Below, piece by piece: positions 36,749 to 48,130 of a DNA stretch of 64,000 nt (positions are counted from its first letter, which is position 1; each line of letters opens with the position of its first letter). The translations under genes and the position numbers were made by a program. The notes under the pieces are model-generated. The model was given only the letters and a program-made list of their open reading frames with translations. It had not been told where the DNA came from and ran no database searches. The stretch comes from Fasciola hepatica (Eukaryota > Platyhelminthes > Trematoda > Plagiorchiida > Fasciolidae): assembly GCA_948099385.1 (NCBI GenBank), contig CANUEZ040000103.1, positions 9,224,501 through 9,288,500 on the forward strand, given 5' to 3'.

Positions 36749-38458
36749 TTAAGTAACAATAAAGAGGTCAGGACCGCCGAAACGGAAGAGGGCCGGTGGG
36801 AGATCATCTGGTCCCGGTTTCGGGGAAGGTTTATTGGAGAAAACTGATTCTTCAATTTCTAGATGGGTGAAGGGAATCGATGAAAGAGAGGCAGAGGTGC
36901 AGGGACGGATTGTAGGAGGGGGAATACCAGGACAGCTTATAAGGGAGGAAGAAAAATGCTCATTGGAGGCCTCAGAAATAGATGCTGGATTATTAGCGGT
37001 AGATGAGCCGCAGATGAGGAACTGGGGCGAGGTATGATTGAAGTGATTGGATCTTTTACTAAGGAGGTTGGACAGGTAACCAGTTTTGTTTGGGTGTGCT
37101 AGGGCGATGGCCTCTCGCCTTCTCAGATGCGAATTGACCATGCAACGCAGCCTCAGTTGTAGCTGATTTATGCGCAGGAGAATTGTAAAGTCGTGTGATC
37201 TAGCGAAGGTGAGTTGCAGCTTAGACAGTTTACGCTCTAAAAGTGACAGGCGTGAGCTGCTGGATTTGGGGCGTGGATCGGCACATGGGTTGGCGGTATT
37301 TAGGCATTGTAGGAGGTTGGAGTAGAGAGAGTTCATAACAGTGAGGGGATGGGATGAAAGAAAAAGTGTGTCCCAGTTAAGGGATCGGATTATCATTGGC
37401 ACTAGGGGCCAGTTACAGGAAAGGTAGGAAGTCAGAACAGGGGGACAGGATTGCATCGGATGAGAACATCTGAAGCAGCTGAACTTGCACCTGACAATAC
37501 GGTGGTCACTACCCGGGAAGTGATCAGTAGTCTGGGTAATCATATCAGGAACATCAATGGAGAATACTAGGTCCAAGATGTTATTCCCCCTAGTAGGGCA
37601 GGAGACATGTTGGGTCCATCCACCAAGATGGACACAAGAAAGGAAGGTGGAGAGGGCGGGAGGGCTAGTATAGGAGGACCAACAAATTGAAGGAAAGTTA
37701 AAGTCACTCGCAATAGTTTTTGCACTGGCAGGGTAGTCAAGCGCAGCATTAAAGACATCCACGGCGGAGTCAATTTTTGCAGGCTCCAGACTCGAGGGGA
37801 CGTAGACGCAGCCAAGGAGGAGGTTCTGGCCGGAGGCGTGAATGGATAGCCATGACGAATCCTCTATAAGGAGAAGAGAGGGTTGGTCGATAACACTAGC
37901 GTGGATAGTACATTTGACAATGGCTAAACAGCCCCCTCCACGCCTGGACTGGCGGGTGTTCGAGAAGCATCGATACCTAGCTATGCGAACAAGGTCAAGC
38001 GAAGCATCATCTGACAGCCAAGATTCAGTTACTAGTATAATGTCAGCGTTTGACGTAAATGCCAAAGATCGCCGGTGCGATATTTTTCTAATTATTGAGC
38101 GAGCGTTAATGAGAACTAGTAGGAATGAGTTCAGTGTCGGTGTGCGCAATGCATGGATGCCAGGTGCAAGACTATTGGGATAGGAGTTGGGTCTCGGTGG
38201 GGATAGAGCGTCAGTAGAAGGGGGAGGACAGGCAGTGTTGGGTGCGGGACGGAAAGTAGGAGAAGCGTTAGCATAAGGCGCAGCCGACCGCTGTGGGTGA
38301 TCAATAGGGTGGGTGTGTAGCACACCGCTGATGTGGGCTCGAGGGGTGTCACACGGTGCAGAGGGAGGAGGCACCATATGACAAAGTGAGAGATAAAGAA
38401 TATCTGTCGAAGTGGGGTGAACAGGAGGGAGTGCATAGTGTGAGGTGCTTAGTGGCAT
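36749..38458 (-). pseudogene. Copy B ORF2, endonuclease part (569 codons open)
   Basis: The APE-type endonuclease nicks target DNA. After about 110 residues of Pro/Ser/His-rich sequence the frame gives LVLINARSIIRKI, ILVTESWLSDD, RRGGGCL, LLGCVYVPSS, SDFNFPSICW, LDLVFSIDV and PGSDHRIVRC, the complete order of catalytic boxes (the Glu of TESW, Asp of DFN, and SDH). A linker with LLERKLSKLQLTFARSHDF and HPNKTGYL follows, then the start of the reverse transcriptase (PSPKPGPDDLPPALF). The frame breaks at about 36,750. The endonuclease part itself looks intact. Confidence 0.85.
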
Positions 38459-38510
38459 AACGTCGAGTGGGGAGCGATCAGTGATATGAGTCTGTGAAAG
38501 TTTATCGATA

Positions 38511-41345
38511 TTAGTACCTTATGCCTACCTCATAGGCCTGAGCCCCTGAAATATAGGGATTGTACATCCTGGTCAGCGTGTCCATCGTTAGGGCTATGTT
38601 TATTTCCTGTTTGAAAGCCAGCGATGTCTGTGATAATGCCCGAATTCGTTGTGGTAGCTTGTTCCACAATGAAGCGTACTCGTAAATGAAGAAGTTCGAC
38701 CGAAGAGCAAGCTTCGGCAAATGGACGGACAGCAATAACTCATTTTTACGTAAGGGATAAGTAGAAAGGGTTCTCGCCTGCGATGCTTAACTACATGATC
38801 TATTCTTCAAGATATTGTGAAAGAATAGAAGGTTATTTCTTATGCGGCGTAGTCATAAGGGATCGACTTCCAGCCTCTCAAAACGATCCATGTAATTAGA
38901 GGGCGAAGAAAAACCTATGGGCTGCTTCGTGAATGCCCGTTTTAGGTTCTCAAACGCTTAACGGTCCCTTTGTCGCATGTTGGAACAAATTATTGAGCCG
39001 TATTCCAGAAGAGGTCTAACATGGGACTTAAAAATGTTTAATTTACTTTCTGGCAAAATAAATGTTTGATGTATTAGCCCGATCGTATGGCGTGCTTTAG
39101 CCACGTGGATGGCTGCGTGTTCCGAAAAGTCAAACGTACATGAGAAGTGTGGACCCAAGTCACGTACCTGAGAGTTATTGGGGATGAATTTGCCGTTTAT
39201 ACTAAATCTTCCAGTGGGGACGTGACATTTACACGTAATAATGTTACTTTTTTCAGCGGAAAAACTCATTTTCTAATCATCACTCCAGGAGCTGAGAGCG
39301 AGCAGTTCCCTTGTAATGTCATCTACGGTAGAAGCTAACGCTGCGGGCTCAAAAGTGTACATGATTTTGATATCATCTGCGAACAGGAAGGGAATTCCCC
39401 GTTGAAAAATGGTAAATATATCAGTAACGTACATTAGGAACAGTAATGGGCCCAGTACACTACCCTGTATCACCCCACTAGGTACGGGACGGGGTTCGGA
39501 CAAACTTCCGCCTATACTTACAACCTGGTCTCCGGCTGATAAATAGGATGCAAACCAAGCAAGCATCGGGTCTACGATTCCGTATGTTTTGATCTTCTGT
39601 AGTAACCGGACAAGGGATACTCGGTCAAACGCCTTGGTCATGTCCAAAAAGATCATGATTGCCGATTTACAAATATTGACAGCATCTGTGACCAGATTGA
39701 TGAAATCTGTCATGCATGTCGCGCAGGATCTGTTTTTCAGAAAACCATGCTGACCAGCGTTGATTAGAATATGGTTAAGAAAGTGACGTGTCAGCCTTTC
39801 CTTGATCATTCTCCCCATGATTCTGGACACGACCGGGGTGTGGTTCACCGACCGATATTTACCTGGATCTAGACGTGATCCTCTTTTGTGCATAAGTATG
39901 ATAGTTGAAGTTTTCCATTGAGAAAGGAAAACACTGCACCTGAGTGACAAATTGAATATGTTTGTCAGCAACATTGGAACGTCTTCGCCACCTCGACTAA
40001 AAATGGCCGGTGGTAATGCATCCGGACCTGGCCTGCAGGACGGTCTTGTTCTTGCAACATGGACTGAAACTTCATTAGAGTAGAAGACTACCGTCGAGAA
40101 AGTTACTGACGTCACCGGATCTAGAAAGGGGATGGATGTGGCGTCATCCGTCGTAAAAGATGAGGCAAAATAGGTGCTGAAAGCCTCTGTAATCAAAAGA
40201 GGGTCATGAAAGCAATTATTGTTATAGTTCAAATGTGAGATGTCTTGATTGGGTTGCTTGTTTCTGACCTTCATTAGCCTGACCAGTGCTTCTACCTTGT
40301 TTGGGTGGCTTAAGGCATCTAGTTCCTGTTTCTTCTTAGAAGAATCCAAACGCAATTCAATCGTACGGGATAAACGTATCATTTGAAGATACGATGAGAA
40401 GTCCCTCCTCTTAGTGAATCTTCGTTGGAGTTTGGCTAGGTTACCGTTAAGACGATCTAGAGAGTTCCGCTGTTTGCGTATGATAGGCCCTGGGGCTGGG
40501 TTGATTTTGTCAAGGCAGTAGTGAAGATTAATATACAGTTGGGCAGCCGCTATCTCTAGGTCATTAGATAAAAACGATTCGTCCCAGTTTAGGGAACGGA
40601 TAAAAGAGGGTAGATTATTCCAGAAAGCTTTATGGTATTGCTTGTTGGTGATCGGAAGGTGTTTTTCTGCTGACTTATCAGTGTGAAGCCAGGGTGCAGT
40701 AAAAACACAGGATACCATCTTATGGTCACTACCGGTGAAGCGACTTAAGATTTGGGTATCTAAGTTCTTGATACCAATAGCGAAGATAAGGTCTAATGTA
40801 TTTCTCCATCAAGTGGGGGATAAAACATGCTTTACCCAATTACCCACATGGACACACGAAAGGAAATCATGGAGTTTTGGGAGTGATGTCATGGAATGCC
40901 AGCATATTTCAGGCACGTTGAAATCACCAGCTTGGATCTAAGCGGTTACGAGGAGGCTAGGGACATGGTTGAATGCGTCTATTATTGCTGTTAACTCGTG
41001 CATGCCCTGGTTTGAAGGACGGTAGAGACATCCAACGAGAAGTTGTTGTTGATCTCCTTTGATAATGAGCCAGACCGAGTCTGGAATGTTGTCTAAAATA
41101 GGACGATGGAACCTACTCGCCGTGAATATGTGTCTGGTATAAATGATGCAGCCGCCCCCTTTTTGGTCAGATCTACTGTTGGCAGTGGCCTGATTGCCGG
41201 GTATGGATAAGTGGTTTAATGGGGTGTGATCCGTCAGCCACGTCTCGGTAACTAGTAAGATGTCAGGGTGTAGGTCTAATGCAAGCTCTCTAAGCAGGGG
41301 CAATTTTGGGAGGAGAGAGCAGACTTTAAGTAGTGAGAGCGACAA
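38511..41345 (-). pseudogene. Copy C ORF2 endonuclease/reverse transcriptase, one frame with six stops
   Basis: From 41,345 to the stop after YEVGIRY at 38,511 the same frame can be read for 945 codons. Endonuclease boxes are ILLVTETWLTD, KGGGCI, LVGCLYRPS, AGDFNVPEICW and TGSDHKMVSC. The reverse transcriptase lies in an uninterrupted 481-codon stretch (40,718-39,273) with PGPDALPPAIF, VNHTPVVSRI, HGFLKNRSC, FLDMTKAFD (Asp about residue 359), SGVIQGSVLGPLLFLMY and FLFADDIKIMYTF (DD 448-449). Stops at about 40,936, 40,805, 39,275, 38,960, 38,850 and 38,790 kill the gene, but no indel is evident. Confidence 0.88.
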
Positions 41346-42534
41346 GGTGTTTTTCGTTAGGTTCTCAGTAGATAGAGCCGTAATTTCATTGTGATTAGGT
41401 GATGAAGGATTGTTAAATAAGGCGTGGCTTACGATGGGCAGTCAAAGCTCGGCCCATTTTAGCCGCGTTTCAGATGAAGAGCTAATGCCTGTGATTAAGT
41501 GCGCTGCTGGGCTTTCAAGATGGGTGTAATTTGAAGAGCGGTTGGGGGGTTCTTATTGAAACGGCCCAATCCTGGAGGGGTTAAATGAGACGCGGAAGGA
41601 GCTAGGGGGGATGGAGGTGATAAGGACTTAAGGACATTTAGTGCATTAGCCCGGGGCTTGATGCTTTATGCGGATTGGGGTTGAGTGAGGCATAAGGACG
41701 AAAAAACGGGAGCGGTCCGGGGGCGGGGTGGTGATATGGATCTTGGAGGACCCCCGGAGAGGTTGAATCGAATATTCCGTTTCGAGAGGTATAGGGCACG
41801 GAAGCGAAGGCATATTAGGCCAGCGGTGGAAAGAAAGGTCTGCCCGGCACCATATTTGGAATCGGGGCAACCTGTATTATCCGTGGAGGCATATGTAGTA
41901 ATGCTGAACACGGGTTGAGAGTCGGACACTGTGTCTCTGGAAAGGTTTTATATTGAGTGGGATTGGGCGTGGGTCTGGCCCTATTGTGAGTTTTCTGACA
42001 ATTCGAGCGCAGCTCGAGTGGTCTGGATGCCTGTATCTTTGAGCTAGTGCCCTTTGTAGGCCTAGAGTCTGCACGGTTAGGTTCAGGTTCGTGGGTGGGT
42101 CGGTGCGGTCGCCTCCGGGAGCCCCCAGATATTTGACAAATGCTTGCCGGTTTTACTTCGGATTGCATGGTAGGAGGGCCCTGGCAGTGAGGCCTCACTC
42201 TATCTGTTTGTGCGTGATGCTGGACCGGAGTGGGCCTCGCGCTTGCAAGTTTTGTTGGTCCGGAAAGGTTCGTGGAGGAATTTAGAGATCTAGTAAGGGC
42301 AGGAGGGACAGGCGGATTGGCCCAACCGGATGAAGTGGTGAGAGTCGAGGAAGCCTGCATCCTACGAACCCGCTTACTTGGTGGAGGTATGGCCGGTGAT
42401 GGAGAGGCCCCCAAAGCCCGATCTACAGTGCCGTTGTTAGGGGCAGGTGAGGTAGATACGCTGCGGGTGGGGGTCGAAGCTGCATCTAGAAGTACCTGTC
42501 GTCCACTGGATGGCCTCTGTAAATGCGAACGCAT
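41346..42534 (-). other. Copy C Pro/Arg-rich linker region
   Basis: One 239-codon frame (42,534-41,815) of Pro-, Ser-, Arg- and Thr-rich sequence, then 470 bp of similar composition before the endonuclease. It matches in character and position the linker of element 1 and copy B. No defined domain is visible. Confidence 0.5.
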
Positions 42535-42579
42535 CTGGAAGGATTTATTTCAAAGCGAAATTAGCAGGATCCCATAATT

Positions 42580-44690
42580 TTCTATGGAAAGACACTTAGT
42601 GGACGCAGACATCTTTTACGTAGATCAACGGCGAAGTCTAAAGAGAAGCGGTCAAACAAAGCAATCAGAATTTCAAAAGCGGTTAAGTTATTTAGGGAGG
42701 TATAGTAAAGCGAGAAAGCAGAGCAATGGCTTAAAAGTCGGTGCCTTTCTCGTGAGCTTTACTTTCGGTTATGTGAACGTTAAATAAGCGCAAAACAGTT
42801 GGGACAGAAAGGAATTTATCAATAGCATGCACGAATGCATACTTCGATCGAGAAGTTCTGATGTGCAAAGGCAAGTTTTTCCAGATTCTGTTGTACGTGA
42901 AGAAAAAGAACTTAGAGCGTAGAACGGTCCTCGCGGAGGGTGTGTTAATAGTATACTGTATAATACGGAATGAATATCCAGTACCCGGGGGAAAGCCCAA
43001 CTGGTTGGAGGCATGAGATGCGTAATCAATAGTTTATACAAAAATACCAGGTTCAGCCTGATGCGATGAAGCCACAATGGTTCGATTTTGAGATAAGCAT
43101 CGTTCCTTAAAGTTGAGGTTTGAAGACCAACCGACAAGCCGCTTTGTGAATCTTCTCTGAATCCATTCGATAATATTGCTGTCGGATTTTTCATACTAGT
43201 GAAGATCAATGGACAACTTACAAGAAGGGGCCTGGCATGTACTTTGTACATGCAAAGAATGATCTATATAAGCTGAAAGGATCTGAACGGAAGACCATGA
43301 CGCTTTTAGGCCTTCGCCTTCTGGAAAACAGCATGTTCAGAGAAATTGAAAGAGTGAGAATAACTTGAGCCGAGGTCTCTTACCAAGGGCTGACTGTCAA
43401 TGTGTGAACCACGGATACATAAAGAACCAGGAGGAAACTGGCATTTGTGAGTGGGAAAGGTACACTTGTCGGCGGATAATTTCCTCGCACAGGTTTAGCA
43501 CTATTCATCATGGGCGGCTAAATTATCAGAAATTTTAGATGTAGTAACACTGAGGTTGCCACGCAAAAAGGCGTAGACTATTTTAATGTCGTCCGCGAAC
43601 AAAAATGGCGTGCCATTAAGTATTGTCTGAAACATCGTTTATATAAAGGAGGAAAAGCGGGAGGCCTGAAACACTGCCCTGAATAACACCACCAGTAACA
43701 GGCTTAGGATTAGAGATGTGCCCAGTGATTAGGACATTCTGTGAGCGATCAGATAAGTAAGATGTGAATCGAGAAAGAAGTGGATCGACAATGTCAAATG
43801 GTCGTGGATTTGTCGAAGGGTGGGGGTGGGGTACACAATCAAACGCTTTGGATAATTTGAAACAAAGAAGAACAAACGACTTGCCACTTTCAGCAGAGTC
43901 GGTGACAAGATTCAGAAGATAATACTGACATATCACGCAGGACCGTGAACGAAAGAGGTTGTCATCGATAGGTCTGAGACTTAATTAATTGTTATTAAGT
44001 GATTTTGAACTGTTTTTCCATTAATATGGATAAAATGGGATTACGGTTTGTAGGGCGATAATTGGGTACCTAATGTAAAGGTCCCTTTTTATGAACGGGA
44101 ACGATGACTGAGCGCTTCCGGTTAGCAGGTACGGAGCTACCATTTAGTGAAAGAGTGAAAAGGTTATGCAGCAAAAGGAGGAGATCCAGTCCACCACTGA
44201 AAAGAGCAACTAGCGGCAAGCCATTTGAGCCTAATCGACGGGAGAGTTTGATACTGGATAGTAGCTTAGAAATACCCATGTCATCGATGGGAATCGTAGA
44301 AAGGATAGAGTCGGTAATTGATGAAGATATGAGAGGGGCAATGACAGTAGCTGTAGCCATGGCTGAAGAAAAGAATGCATTGAAGTCTTCGGCTATACAA
44401 GGTGGGGAGGTGATAGACGAGTAATTATCCAGAATCAGAAGTTGGAAGTCGGCTTTCATTTCAGAGTCTCTAGAACTTTTCAACACAAAAGGAGGTTGCG
44501 ACTTGTTGGGATGATTCAATGTCTTAGCTTCTTGGTCACGAAGTCGCGTATCATCTTATCGTTGAATAGTTGCGGAGGCTTGTTTATTGGGTCTAGTAGA
44601 TATATGACAATCTTGTCCCGGTGTATTCACAGGTCGCGAGGTGGCAGCTCGGTAACAGTTGGAGCCTGAATGACAAGTCTGTTCAGTGGG
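42580..44690 (-). mobile_element. CR1-like copy D (5'-truncated)
   Basis: Minus-strand reverse-transcriptase half of the element. Its 3' end (42,590-42,760) resembles that of copy E (54,920-55,100), so D and E are one subfamily. Confidence 0.8.
42731..44560 (-). pseudogene. Copy D ORF2 reverse transcriptase and C-terminus, broken
   Basis: The frame at 44,519-44,070 starts in the linker (HPNKSQPP) and enters the reverse transcriptase (RRLGSNGLPLVALFSGG, RKRSVIVPVHKKG). The frame at 43,936-43,616 gives LCFKLSKAFDCVPH, IVDPLLSRFTSYLSDRSQ and GGVIQGSVSGLPLFLLYINDV. The DD box should lie near 43,590 (FLFADDIKIVYAF in another frame). The C-terminal part includes LWLHRIRLNLVFLYKLL (about 43,075) and ends near TESKAHEKGTDF at 42,731. 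Three or more frame breaks occur. The endonuclease is absent. Confidence 0.8.
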
Positions 44691-44760
44691 TCCAGAAGAT
44701 ATATGACATACCCCATCATGGAATGTACACAGGTCTGATGCTGCAGATTGTTGTTGGGCC
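44586..44760. repeat. Imperfect tandem duplication, about 99-bp period
   Basis: GGGTCTAGTAGATATATGACA at 44,589 is repeated as GGGTCCAGAAGATATATGACA at 44,688, each followed within about 30 bp by TACACAGGT or TTCACAGGT. It marks the 5' border of copy D. Confidence 0.65.
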
Positions 44761-45547
44761 TTGGTACATGGAAGATTGCTGTTGAGTTGGGCTGTAACCT
44801 AAAAAGTAGGTTGGGTGCTTGGACATTTGTGACACGGCTTCCTTAAGAAAAGGAGGAGAAACATATAACCATGAGCGAAGATACGAGTGACCTTTCATAC
44901 GTTTGTATACATTCATGTTTATTTATACATTTTTATTTACATATATAAATAATGAATATACCTAGTGCTATGATAACGCATTTTTGTTGTCTGATGTCTC
45001 GATTATTTCTCCAGAGCAGCGGAAAAAGGTTCAGAGCCACAGTGGTTTTGTAGCTGACGTTTACATCCATGACAGGAGTGCATGGAACGGCATTGAGCGA
45101 TTGTTTTGCTTACAGAGTAATTCTGGCTTTCATCCGAGCCGGTGTTTTAGGTTGCCTAGCCTGGATTTCTGGGTACACGGCTACGGCGTATTTGGCATCA
45201 TATTTCGGTATGTGCTCCTCCTAAAGGTATAAGACGAACGGCCCCTCCTGCGTCGCCACAAGCAGTATCTTTTTCAGTTCAGTTGTGATGCAGCTAGTAT
45301 GGCTGGTTTGGCGTAGCTAGCGTAACCCAGCGCCACCATCACGTGATCCATGGTTAGACACAATCTGGGATTGTCCTTTTTGCTCCCCTGACGGCGTTAT
45401 CCAAGTGAATTAGAGCAAAAGTGTCTTTGAACGAACACAAGCAACGAAATATCCAACGCCGGATGGCAAACTCTGGGTTAAATTTAGGTTTGAATGACTG
45501 CTGCTATTAGCTCAAGAGCTTAAACGGAGGTTGATGAAGTTTTGTAA

Positions 45548-45591
45548 GAAATATATTGATAAAAATTTTATGATTTTTATTAATATATTTC
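45548..45591. other. 19-bp AT-rich hairpin, one mismatch
   Basis: 45,548-45,566 pairs with 45,573-45,591 around a 6-nt loop. The single non-Watson-Crick position is G against T. Confidence 0.85.
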
Positions 45592-45981
45592 TGCTCTAAA
45601 GAAACGGCCAATTATTTTTTGCTGGATATCTCTGAGACCAAGTGGTTCCGTGCTGGTTTCCTATATCTCTGCTGCTGGAATGTGCCGTTCGGTTCTTCTA
45701 CGACCATAGGTGATTTGTCACTCGTTGAGAGAGCTAACGCGAGTTCTCATAGTCTACTAGAACTCTGGTATTCTAACGAAAATTTCTTATCCGCGGTCGT
45801 TATATATTTTTCTAGTGGACTGGACTGCTATATCTCACCTTCTTTTTGCTGGCCGAATGTCAGACTCAAGATAATCGAATCGATTTGGGTGAGAGAAAAG
45901 GGTCAAAGGATATGAAAATGCGCATAGATCTGGTGCGGACCTATACAGAGCCAACCTGTAACTTCTGGACGAGCAACCTAC

Positions 45982-46009
45982 GAAGTATCGGATACACATC
46001 CGATACTTC
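45982..46009. other. Perfect 12-bp hairpin, 4-nt loop
   Basis: GAAGTATCGGAT (45,982-45,993), loop ACAC, ATCCGATACTTC (45,998-46,009). Confidence 0.9.
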
Positions 46010-46104
46010 CACATCGATGTAGACTCGAAAACAGAGTACATAGGGCATTGCTTGATATATTCACTGCATAACTGCGAGGTTAGAGCCAGACGGGTCATAG
46101 AAGA

Positions 46105-46340
46105 GTACATTTTTAGTAATATTACCAGTTCATCTCGAAGAAGGCCGAAGTATGCCTTACGCAAGAGCAAATTTTCACACACCACAAAAATGGCAAATAG
46201 GAGTTTTGGAAAATTCAAAAATATGCACGGCTGATGTATGGTGAGTAGATTGAGATGAGAGATGAGAAGGATATAAATTTATCTTCATCTATGAACAACG
46301 AGGGGGGGGGCTAAGTAAAGCCGAGGATGGATTTATATAT
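46105..46340 (-). repeat. R2 tail fragment
   Basis: GTAATATTACCAGTT...GGCCGAAGTATGCCTTACGC followed by a ...GGAGTTTTGGAAAA... stretch and GAGATGAGA-GGATATAAATTTA resembles 22,340-22,545 of R2 copy a. It joins the endonuclease of element G directly. A G9 run lies at about 46,302. Confidence 0.55.
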
Positions 46341-47728
46341 GTGATGGCTGAAACCAAGCGTACCGACTGCATCGCAATCGCCGAAACTTGGCTCAGTATT
46401 GATGGAGCAACAACAAGTTTTCCCCCAGCAGGTTGCTGCGCCTACACGGTTGATGGACAAGGTGGAAGGGGGGGTGGGGTGCACTTTTGCCTGTTGAAGA
46501 CTTACACGAACGAATGGCAGGGAGGGTGAAGTTCACACCAAACATACAGCTCGCTTTGGGCCACTTGAGTTCAAGGAACATAGAGGCGACCCCGAAGTAT
46601 GTATACAGGTCTCCATAATCAACCCCTAACGGTGACACACCGTTAGTGGAGCCCTTGGCCCAGATAGCAACCCAGTCCGATAGGATAGTGACTGACGATG
46701 ATTTCAACTCGCCCGAAGTAGAGTGAGAGGTGCTGTGGGCACCGCGAGGTGGATACGGCGGTCGGTTGATGAAACTGGTGTGCAAAATTACACTGGTACA
46801 ACACATAAGCCAGCCAACCCGAGGGAGGATAAGCCAGACATCCAGCCTTCTGAAGCTCGTGCTCACTGAGACAACGGAGGAAGTCGACCACCTCGAGACC
46901 GCTGCTCCTATGGGCAGGAGCTATCATGGGTTTATGAGGTTCCTGTTCAAAGGGAACCCCCCAGGGGTCCCTTACAAATTGAGGAGAGGCTTCCGGAAAG
47001 TTGAGTACCAGGCTCTGAGGATGGCTGCGGAAAGTACCCAGTAGGCAGCGTTCTCACTGATGAGTTTGCTTCAAGGCGGGGGGTGAGAAGGAATGGACGA
47101 CCACCTTGATGGGTCCGCAGAGCCGAAAAAATACAGGCAAGCAACTGGCCGGCATGGAGAAGCTTTCGCAGCGTAGAAATCTACCTTTGCTTTCTGCAGT
47201 TTCTGCTCATAGAGTACAGAAATTCCATCAGATAAAATACGAGGCAAGATTGGCACAAGATGCCAAGAAATGCTCCAAGGCCTAGCAATACTGTGTACCT
47301 TTTAAGAGTGGCAGTAGAACGTATTATGGGCGGGCGGGTTGGTCATTCGAGGAACACCGTCGAAGAAGCCAAAGTACTTTAGGAATTCTTTGAGTTGGTC
47401 TCACTGCAGATGCCGGAAAATAGCCACCATTACTAGAATCCAACAGCGTTCTTCAAATGGACAAGTGTGGTAGAACCCGTAGAAGTGGAACTGGCTATCA
47501 ACGGGGTAAAGCGAGATTAGGCGGCCGGACAAGACAGGATTCACTCCACCATCCTACATCCATTGGCAAGCATAGCATCCGGGATGCTAGCTAACTTGTG
47601 CACCAGGTCACTAGCTTTGGCCACGTTGCCTTCTGACAGGCTGAAATCCGAAGTGGTACCCATCCACAGGACAGGCGTGAGGGAAGTTGCGTCTTACTAC
47701 AGGCCCGTTAGCCTGCTGTTGGTGGCAT
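46340..47728 (+). pseudogene. Element G, endonuclease and start of reverse transcriptase, truncated
   Basis: Plus-strand remnant of a non-LTR element related to F. Endonuclease boxes are DCIAIAETWLS and GGRGGGVHF (46,360-46,490), a DDFNSPEVE box at about 46,700 (GDFN expected), then LVQHISQPTRGR, SLLKLVLTE and MGRSYHGF (46,800-46,940). The reverse transcriptase begins DRIHSTILHPLASIASGMLA then VVPIHRTG and YYRPVSLLLV (47,535-47,728) and is cut off there, where another R2-like tail begins. All residues of the catalytic DD region are missing. Confidence 0.75.
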
Positions 47729-47737
47729 GAATTATTT

Positions 47738-48125
47738 GAGTAATTAATAATGGCCCCCTTAGGGGACATTCGAAGCGTAGCTGATTGCGTGATCAAATGG
47801 TACAAGTGACCTGAATGAAGACATTCTTGGGTTTTTCATTGGTTTCATACATCACAAATGAGTGTATAGGTTTTAGTGGTCGCATGAATGGATGTCCATC
47901 AAATTTGAACTTGAAAGTCAAGTAGACATATTGCCCAGTAGTAAGCGACATGGGGTCCGCGGTCGAGATACGCAACGGAATGAATCAGAGATGGACTAAA
48001 AACGCGGAGTATGTCGGATAGTATCTATGTGATGTCGCAGTGAAGAGTATGATGGCAAAAACATCTTCGAAACTGCACGGAAAAGAAACTGAAAAATTCT
48101 TGATGATGAAGGATATGAGCTTCAA
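47738..48125 (-). repeat. R2-like tail fragment
   Basis: TAATTAATAATGGCCCCCTTAGGGG...GAAGCGTAGCTGATTGCGTGATC, later TTTGAACTTGAAAGTCAAGTAGACA, matches the order of the R2 tail at 27,871-28,150. It follows directly on the truncated element G. Confidence 0.6.
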
Positions 48126-48130
48126 CCAAT

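Larger units (their letters stand above)
35451..38470 (-). mobile_element. CR1-like non-LTR retrotransposon, copy B (5'-truncated)
   Basis: Same lineage as element 1: proline-rich start, APE endonuclease, reverse transcriptase and C-terminal domain in order on the minus strand. ORF1 is missing. The sequence begins directly where the 3' end of copy C stops. Confidence 0.88.
38500..42540 (-). mobile_element. CR1-like non-LTR retrotransposon, copy C
   Basis: Minus-strand copy with a proline-rich N-terminal region (42,534-41,346) followed by ORF2 (41,345-38,511). It lies between copies D and B in the same orientation. Confidence 0.88.
44761..46104. other. Unassigned interval with two hairpins
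   Basis: No recognised gene. Open frames reach 127 codons (45,835-46,218, -) without known motifs. Two notable palindromes are listed separately. Confidence 0.35.

Noticed and set aside
41685..42577. Plus-strand frames opposite copy C
   Set aside because: They are the complement of the proline/arginine-rich linker of the minus-strand retroelement.
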